A stretch of 32,362 nt of DNA from a virus, in IMG/VR virus record IMGVR_UViG_3300046010_005407, positions 1-32,362 of that record. The stretch is one strand, 5' to 3'. Numbering within the stretch: the stretch's first letter is position 1; each line of letters opens with the position of its first letter. This document shows positions 28,099 through 32,362 of this stretch, piece after piece. The notes under the pieces were generated by a model. The model had not been told where the DNA came from. It saw only the letters and a list, made by a program, of their open reading frames with translations, and did no database searches. The position numbers and the translations under genes were made by a program.

Positions 28099-30062
28099 TG
28101 CTGAGGACGCACAGAATCGACAAAGCCAGAGAGGATAGTGGATTGAAGCGACAAGCGACCGCCCGAGTTGGGATTGGTCTGAACCCTGAACTGGATCGTG
28201 TTCCAGCGTCCCTTGCTGATGAGGTTGTACGCTTTGAGGAACTTCTGCGAGTTGGTGATCGTCAGGCTCGAATCGAGGTCCGTGAACGTCCCCGACATGT
28301 CGGTCGCGTAAGCGATCGCCGCGTCCGTATTGGAAGTGGTGTACGGGTTGTCGAACGCGAACTGAATGCTGTACCCGATCTTGTCGGGGATGGGCTCGTT
28401 CAGATTGTACGCCTTCGTGATCACCGTAGACTGATAACGAGATCCACCGTCCAGGTACGCGGAGCTTGAGACCGGTGCGAGACGGGTGTTCGGGAGGAAG
28501 TCGTTGAACGACCAGACTTGGCCTGCTCCCTCTGAGATCGAGGTCATGTCGCCCGCGAACATCAGTACGGGTCCGAACGTGGAGAACGAGGTGGCGAAGA
28601 AGTCGCTCACTTGCCAATTGTCCCAGTACCCGAGCCAAGAGCGGGCCAGTGAGTGATAGACGATGACCGCGTTGTTCCGGGGGAAAGCGGCTTCGAGTTC
28701 GAGCAAAGAACCGGATTCGAGGAGAACACCGAACTCGCTCTCCAGTCCAAGTCCGTTTGATTCATCGAGAACGAACGGAACAGCGAGGAGATAGCGGTTG
28801 TTCCAGAACACACCGTCGCAGAGGTCGAGCTTGGTCTTGTCGATCTTGCTGATCAGGTCATTGATCGGGCTGGAGAGCGCGAGGCCGACGCTGGTTTGGG
28901 TACCGGCTTGGATTTGCGCCATCGACCGGATGCCGTCGCGGGAGAGGAAGAATACGTCAGCACCAACCGCAGCGATGGATCGGTGCGAGGAGCAGCCGAT
29001 ATTGCCGCTGATGAGTGATATGGTCCAATCAGCAGGATCCTGCGTAGGATCGGCATCTACGGCCCAAATTGAGCGTTCCTTGAAGACGAGCAGTTTGTAT
29101 CCGAACCACGAGTAGAGACCCTTGATGGGATCGCCGTCGCCGCCGACTCGGATGGAGCCGAGTGGATCCCAAGATTCGCCATCGAGGATATCCGAGAAGT
29201 AGAGGGTATCGGGCTGGATGGTGGTATCACCGGAGACGGCCCATAGCCGGTTGGTATGGGTGGTGAGGTAGAGCGGCTTGTTGGGCGGTGAGAGGGATAC
29301 GAAAGCGACCGCGTGAGACTGGTTGGCCGGCGAGATGGAAACGGTGGGAGCGGTGACGTATCCGCTGCCGGGGTTTGTGATTATGATGGAAAGAATCGCT
29401 CCATCGCCACCAATTCTTGCTTCCGCGGTTGCGGTCACACCACTCGGAGGAGCGGCGATGGTGATTGTCGGGATCGAACTATGGCCACTTCCCTGATTGA
29501 TGACATCGATGCGGCTGATCTTGCCGGCGGCGATCGAGCTATTGAGATTCGCGCTGGAGACGTACTTCAGAGTTCCGTAGCCATCGGAATAGAACAGCTT
29601 GTCATTGAGCTGAGCGAAGTAAACGAAGGTGGCCGAGGCATTGAGTGTCGCGCCGCTGATCGCGTTGTAGGAAACGCCGGGGGAACCAAAGTAGAGGTTC
29701 TTGGTGTTGGCGTTACGATCGCTGACCGCGATGACCAGCCGCTCGGATGCTGCGGTATCGAAGAAAAATCCGGAATAGACCTCCGCATTTGTAGGAAGGT
29801 TACTGCCGTAGTTGGAGGTGGTTAAGTTCCAAGCGGTGAGGATTTCCTCCCAGTTTCTGGATTCGCTGTTACCGGCGAGTGAAACCGATCCGAGACGAGT
29901 GACTAGGTTGCCAAAGTCATCGTAGTCCATGTTGATGGCCGACTCCATGCTCGTAGCAGGGATGGCATCGGGACGAGTAGCAGAGACGACACCGGTACTG
30001 AAGCCGGTGCTTCCATCCAACAGCATCTGATCATCAAGAGCATCTGAGGATTGGAATGGCAT
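28095..30062 (-). CDS. Tail nozzle/tubular-like protein (655 aa)
   Basis: A 655-residue, beta-rich protein that would form the tail tube or nozzle, next to the adaptor gene. It starts MPFQSSDALDDQMLLDGSTG, with SAINMDYDDFGNLVTRLGSV. Propeller-like repeats follow: DKLFYSDGYGTLKYV, NRLWAVSGDT, PDTLYFSDILDGESWDPLGS, YKLLVFKERSIWAVDADP and DVFFLSRDGIRSMAQI. The D..LYFS...D...W......V..GDG.PI.GL pattern is typical of podovirus tail nozzle proteins. Residues 183-244 hold two copies of an NPGSGY..APTV.I unit (the first reads NQGSGHSSIPTITI), a decoration domain seen as an insert in large phage proteins. The start is eight bases after the adaptor's stop. Confidence 0.85.
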   Translation of the reverse strand: MPFQSSDALDDQMLLDGSTGFSTGVVSATRPDAIPATSMESAINMDYDDFGNLVTRLGSVSLAGNSESRNWEEILTAWNLTTSNYGSNLPTNAEVYSGFFFDTAASERLVIAVSDRNANTKNLYFGSPGVSYNAISGATLNASATFVYFAQLNDKLFYSDGYGTLKYVSSANLNSSIAAGKISRIDVINQGSGHSSIPTITIAAPPSGVTATAEARIGGDGAILSIIITNPGSGYVTAPTVSISPANQSHAVAFVSLSPPNKPLYLTTHTNRLWAVSGDTTIQPDTLYFSDILDGESWDPLGSIRVGGDGDPIKGLYSWFGYKLLVFKERSIWAVDADPTQDPADWTISLISGNIGCSSHRSIAAVGADVFFLSRDGIRSMAQIQAGTQTSVGLALSSPINDLISKIDKTKLDLCDGVFWNNRYLLAVPFVLDESNGLGLESEFGVLLESGSLLELEAAFPRNNAVIVYHSLARSWLGYWDNWQVSDFFATSFSTFGPVLMFAGDMTSISEGAGQVWSFNDFLPNTRLAPVSSSAYLDGGSRYQSTVITKAYNLNEPIPDKIGYSIQFAFDNPYTTSNTDAAIAYATDMSGTFTDLDSSLTITNSQKFLKAYNLISKGRWNTIQFRVQTNPNSGGRLSLQSTILSGFVDSVRPQQ

Positions 30063-30068
30063 GGCGGA

Positions 30069-30830
30069 TTACAGGATGTCTTGGAACGTATAATCGTACA
30101 AGCTATCTGGAATGATGCGGCTGATCTGCTGCTGCTGACCGCGTTCCATGTCCTTCATAATGGAGACTTGAGCGGCCCCTTCTTGGAACTTGGCTTGGGC
30201 TTTCCCGTACTGCCGGGAGTATTCGAGGAGATCGCCTTCGGTGTAGGCCATCAGAGCGTTCTCGACACCGCGCAGCTCGAAGTTGCTGTCATTGATGATC
30301 GCTTGGTTCTCGCCGAACTGCCGCATCTGGGACTGCTTCTTCCCGAGGATGAAGAGGTTGCCATCGGTGTTGGGCGTGGGAACGAGCTTGATGCGCGGGA
30401 CGCCGGCTTCTCCGTAGGAGACTCCGATGACTCGGGTCCAGTTGACGAAGTTGCCGGGGGTGGACTTGCGGCTATCGACGTTGTTCCAGGTGTTGGGATC
30501 GAGCTGGAAGAACGAGACCCATTCCGCGGCGGGGACTTCAATGCCATCGGTCTCGCCGTCGATCGTGAATCGGATGGCGACCGGGAAGTCGAGGAACATG
30601 TTGTAGCCGGTACCTGAGGCGTAGGTAGCGGTTACGGTTTGGTCGAGGGTGACCAGTTCGTTGCCTTGGCTGACTGAGCGGGAGATGACGCCGAGGGTAT
30701 CGTTCCAGAGGCACGAATCCCAGATCATGGAGTAGCGGCGGATGCAGAACTTCTTGGCCAACGTGAGGGTGGCCGAGTCCGTGAACGAGAGCTTGTCGCA
30801 GGCCGCTTGGGCTACTTCGGAGGGTTTCAT
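30069..30830 (-). CDS. Head-tail adaptor / tail tubular A-like protein (253 aa)
   Basis: A 253-residue protein directly before the nozzle gene. It begins with MKPSEVAQAACDKLSFTDS followed by TLTLAKKFCIRRYSMIWDSC and LWNDTL, a helical start typical of podovirus adaptors. A beta-rich middle (VAIRFTIDGETDGIEVPAAE, VIGVSYGEAGVPRIKLVP) comes next. The end is helical: LRGVENALMAYTEGDLLEYS then RQYGKAQAKFQEGAAQV. This helix-beta-helix plan matches the ring protein that joins portal to nozzle. Its start overlaps the tail-fibre gene's end by ATGA. One copy of GTAGGCCA lies in it at 30243. Confidence 0.8.
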   Translation of the reverse strand: MKPSEVAQAACDKLSFTDSATLTLAKKFCIRRYSMIWDSCLWNDTLGVISRSVSQGNELVTLDQTVTATYASGTGYNMFLDFPVAIRFTIDGETDGIEVPAAEWVSFFQLDPNTWNNVDSRKSTPGNFVNWTRVIGVSYGEAGVPRIKLVPTPNTDGNLFILGKKQSQMRQFGENQAIINDSNFELRGVENALMAYTEGDLLEYSRQYGKAQAKFQEGAAQVSIMKDMERGQQQQISRIIPDSLYDYTFQDIL

Positions 30831-32185
30831 GCGAAGTATTCTTGGAGCGTCATCGAGGAGCTGACGCGGGCATCACTTGCCGAGTTTGTGTTATTGATTA
30901 CATCTTGATTGGTTCTATTAAGCCACATGCTTGGAACACCTCCTCCAAAAGTTGTTGAATAAAGATGTAATTTGTATGTTACAGCAGATGTGGTTGATGG
31001 TGAATCAAGAATCTGAATGAACTGACTATTGAAGAAATTTGAGCTATATGGAGAAAGCCCAGTGAATGGCGCAATTCCATACAGGCTTGAACCTATGTTA
31101 TTTGATCCAATTTCAACTCCATTACGAGTAATACGCAAAGCTCCCTTCTCTATGTTTGTCCCAGCGTAATTAACTGCTATAGAAACAAGCACTTTTGAAG
31201 AAGATGACCGAGGAGTGATGGTTGTATTGAGAACAGTGATCTCAACCCCTGATCCAGTGTTTGTCCCTACAAATGCAGTCCCTTGAGGCGTTACATCCCT
31301 ATACAGCGTTTGAACACATTGCGGAGCATTGGAAGCTGTGATTCCCAACTGATTGGCTGGAACCACCTTCACCTTGCTCGAATCGCTCGCATCGGTGATC
31401 AGCACCTTGTCGTTGGCCAGATCAACCGTTTCGGAAGTGACGTTGGGAAGCGTGACGACATTGGCGTTAATCGTCAGGAGATCGGTTCCGGCATTTCCGA
31501 TCGTGGTGTTGCCGTTCGCTACAAGATTTCCGGCAACGGTCAGCCCGCCAAGGGTTGTCGCTCCAGTGACATCAAGTGTTCCACCGACAGTTGAGTCACC
31601 AAGGTTATCGAGTTCAGCAACCGTGGTAAGCCCGCTGACATTGAGCGTTGAGATGTTTGCGGTGGTTGCCCCGACGGTTCCCAGCGTAGTCGCTCCCGTG
31701 ACGCCTAGGGTCGTTCCAACCGTCGCCGCGCCGGTAACACCCAAGCTGGCCAACGTAGAGAGTCCCGTGACATTGAGAGTGGTCCCGACGACAGCCGCTC
31801 CGCTGGTGGATACACTTGAGAGCGAGGTAGCTCCGGTTACACCGAGGGTGCTGACGACGCTTGTGGCACCGGTCAGCGTGGAGGTACCGGTCACCGAGAG
31901 GTTGCCGGGGATCGCCAGATTGCCGCTTAGGCTTGTTGCGCCGGTTACGGTGAGGGTACCACCGACGACCGTGTTACCGCTTGCCGCGGCCACCGTGAGC
32001 TTGTTGGACCCGACGCTGAAGTCACCGGTGGTATTGACCGCGGTGGTCGATAACTGGAGCGCGGAATCGATGCCGCTGCCATCTCCAACGGCTTTGAGGA
32101 CGGAGGTCAGCGCGGAGTTGTCGGAGCTTTTTAGTAGGCCAGTGTATGTCGATGCGACGCTACTGCCTGTGAGTGGAGTTCCCAT
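30827..32185 (-). CDS. Tail fibre with repetitive shaft and receptor-binding-like tip (452 aa)
   Basis: A 452-residue protein. The N-terminus (MGTPLTGSSVASTYTGLLKS) resembles fibre attachment ends. Residues about 70-240 are repeats rich in V/T/G/A/S of the type TLGVTGATSL and TVGGTLDVTGATTL, a likely trimeric beta-helix shaft. After a linker (VKVVPANQLGITASNAP) the tip follows (about 285-452). It has QTLYRDVTPQGTAF, TTITPRSSSSKVLVSIAVNY, and the end SSMTLQEYFA, common in phage fibre C-termini that fold as a beta-sandwich. It would bind the host surface. The tip-coding DNA (30.89-31.31 kb) is much richer in A/T than the shaft, suggesting an exchanged domain. Confidence 0.85.
   Translation of the reverse strand: MGTPLTGSSVASTYTGLLKSSDNSALTSVLKAVGDGSGIDSALQLSTTAVNTTGDFSVGSNKLTVAAASGNTVVGGTLTVTGATSLSGNLAIPGNLSVTGTSTLTGATSVVSTLGVTGATSLSSVSTSGAAVVGTTLNVTGLSTLASLGVTGAATVGTTLGVTGATTLGTVGATTANISTLNVSGLTTVAELDNLGDSTVGGTLDVTGATTLGGLTVAGNLVANGNTTIGNAGTDLLTINANVVTLPNVTSETVDLANDKVLITDASDSSKVKVVPANQLGITASNAPQCVQTLYRDVTPQGTAFVGTNTGSGVEITVLNTTITPRSSSSKVLVSIAVNYAGTNIEKGALRITRNGVEIGSNNIGSSLYGIAPFTGLSPYSSNFFNSQFIQILDSPSTTSAVTYKLHLYSTTFGGGVPSMWLNRTNQDVINNTNSASDARVSSSMTLQEYFA
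31465..31975 (-). repeat. Degenerate tandem repeats coding for fibre shaft
   Basis: The DNA repeats short units such as CCGGTTAC and GCTCC(G/A)GT(T/G)AC with spacing of about 30-60 bases, matching the protein repeats GVTGATSL and NVTGLSTL. The units are diverged and in frame. This is internal protein repetition, not a CRISPR array. Confidence 0.7.
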
Positions 32186-32186
32186 A

Positions 32187-32362
32187 TCAGTTCTTCGGTA
32201 GTGCGTACCAACCTGCTGGCAGGACCACGGTCGATGGTCCCACCAGCTTCTTGTTTGAATCGAATCCGTACACGCTGGCCTTGGTAGGCTTCGCGAGCAT
32301 CACGGGATCACCGGAAGGGACCAGGACCACCTTGGTCATCTGGCAACCGAGGCAGTCCAGCA
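32187..32362 (-). CDS. C-terminal part of small, possibly lipoprotein-like protein (5' end outside window)
   Basis: The last 57 residues of a protein whose start lies beyond the right edge. It reads ..LDCLGCQMTKVVLVPSGDP, then VMLAKPTKASVYGFDSNKK and VVLPAGWYALPKN. The end pattern TTKVV.VP.GDPV.L....A.V...........PAGWYALP is familiar from small phage proteins, often with an N-terminal lipoprotein signal. Here LGC could be the end of such a signal, but the preceding residues are cut off and Cys at the -3 position is unusual. The function is unknown; some such proteins sit in lysis regions. It ends two bases before the tail-fibre start. Confidence 0.7.
   Translation of the reverse strand, partial: LDCLGCQMTKVVLVPSGDPVMLAKPTKASVYGFDSNKKLVGPSTVVLPAGWYALPKN

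Larger units (their letters stand above)
969..32141. repeat. Dispersed octamer GTAGGCCA, 17 copies
   Basis: Plus-strand copies start at 969, 4377, 7392, 8358, 10882, 15137, 17543, 19002, 26966, 28040, 30243 and 32134. Minus-strand copies (seen as TGGCCTAC) start at 9452, 10618, 15418, 21392 and 23593. Ten are AGTAGGCCA. Of the 18 TAGGCCA found, 17 are preceded by G. Copies occur in several reading frames (for example Gly-Leu-Leu, Trp-Pro-Thr, Ala-Tyr, Val-Gly-Gln, Arg-Pro) and span the stop codons of two plus-strand genes, so protein sequence does not explain them. About one copy would be expected by chance on both strands. Confidence 0.8.

Noticed and set aside
27670-28638. 322-codon reading of the GNAT-like gene
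   Set aside because: The first 180 codons lie within the nozzle-like gene in another frame; the ATGA overlap at 28098 gives the natural start.
31465-31975. CRISPR-like repetition
   Set aside because: Repeats are degenerate, in frame and encode a fibre shaft; no conserved direct repeat with unique spacers.
1-32362. tRNA or rRNA genes
   Set aside because: Reading for cloverleaf signatures and conserved rRNA segments by eye found none; a covariance-model search would be decisive.

Overview
The window is a stretch of a tailed double-stranded DNA bacteriophage (Caudoviricetes) with podovirus-like (short-tailed) architecture. This rests on a portal protein, a large terminase with ATPase and nuclease motifs, an adaptor/nozzle-like tail pair, three glutamine- or proline-rich candidate internal virion proteins, a giant 1712-residue virion-type protein and a repetitive tail fibre. 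The host cannot be named from the sequence. No integrase, repressor cassette, tRNA, CRISPR array or IS element was recognised. Major capsid and scaffold genes are absent. On a circular map they would fall beyond the left edge, between the small genes after the portal and the truncated gene at the right edge, so the window is probably most of a somewhat larger genome.

Layout. Reading down the minus strand from the right edge come a truncated small protein, tail fibre, adaptor, nozzle-like protein, GNAT-like protein, three candidate internal virion proteins and the giant protein (32.4-18.9 kb). Next is a replication and recombination block that opens with a small helix-turn-helix protein beside a palindromic operator (18.85 kb). 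It continues with RecT, a RecE-type exonuclease, a putative ssDNA-binding protein, an SF2 helicase, a RuvC-like resolvase and a chain of about fifteen very small genes, mostly joined by ATGA or GTGA overlaps, and ends with a primase-helicase fusion (9.3 kb). The packaging block follows (5.1-1.1 kb): a small-terminase-like protein, large terminase, portal and four small genes.

Two plus-strand accessory clusters interrupt this order. The first (5.2-6.75 kb) holds two tiny membrane peptides, a conserved cysteine-rich phage protein and two small proteins, and ends at a strong terminator. The second (7.2-9.4 kb) holds a small conserved protein, a C5-cytosine DNA methyltransferase with a cysteine-rich insert, and a coiled-coil protein. 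The non-coding DNA around them contains palindromes, iterated words and large hairpins that look regulatory or replicative.

How the parts work together. RecT, exonuclease and SSB form a single-strand-annealing recombination set. Helicase, RuvC-like nuclease and primase-helicase serve replication and branch processing. The terminase pair and portal package DNA. Adaptor, nozzle and fibre build the tail, and the giant and Q/P-rich proteins are plausibly carried in the virion and injected.

The most unusual signal is not a gene. The octamer GTAGGCCA (or its complement) occurs 17 times, against about one expected by chance, scattered roughly every 2 kb in all kinds of genes and in several reading frames, including across two stop codons. 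This suggests a DNA-level signal or a mark of the phage or host genome.
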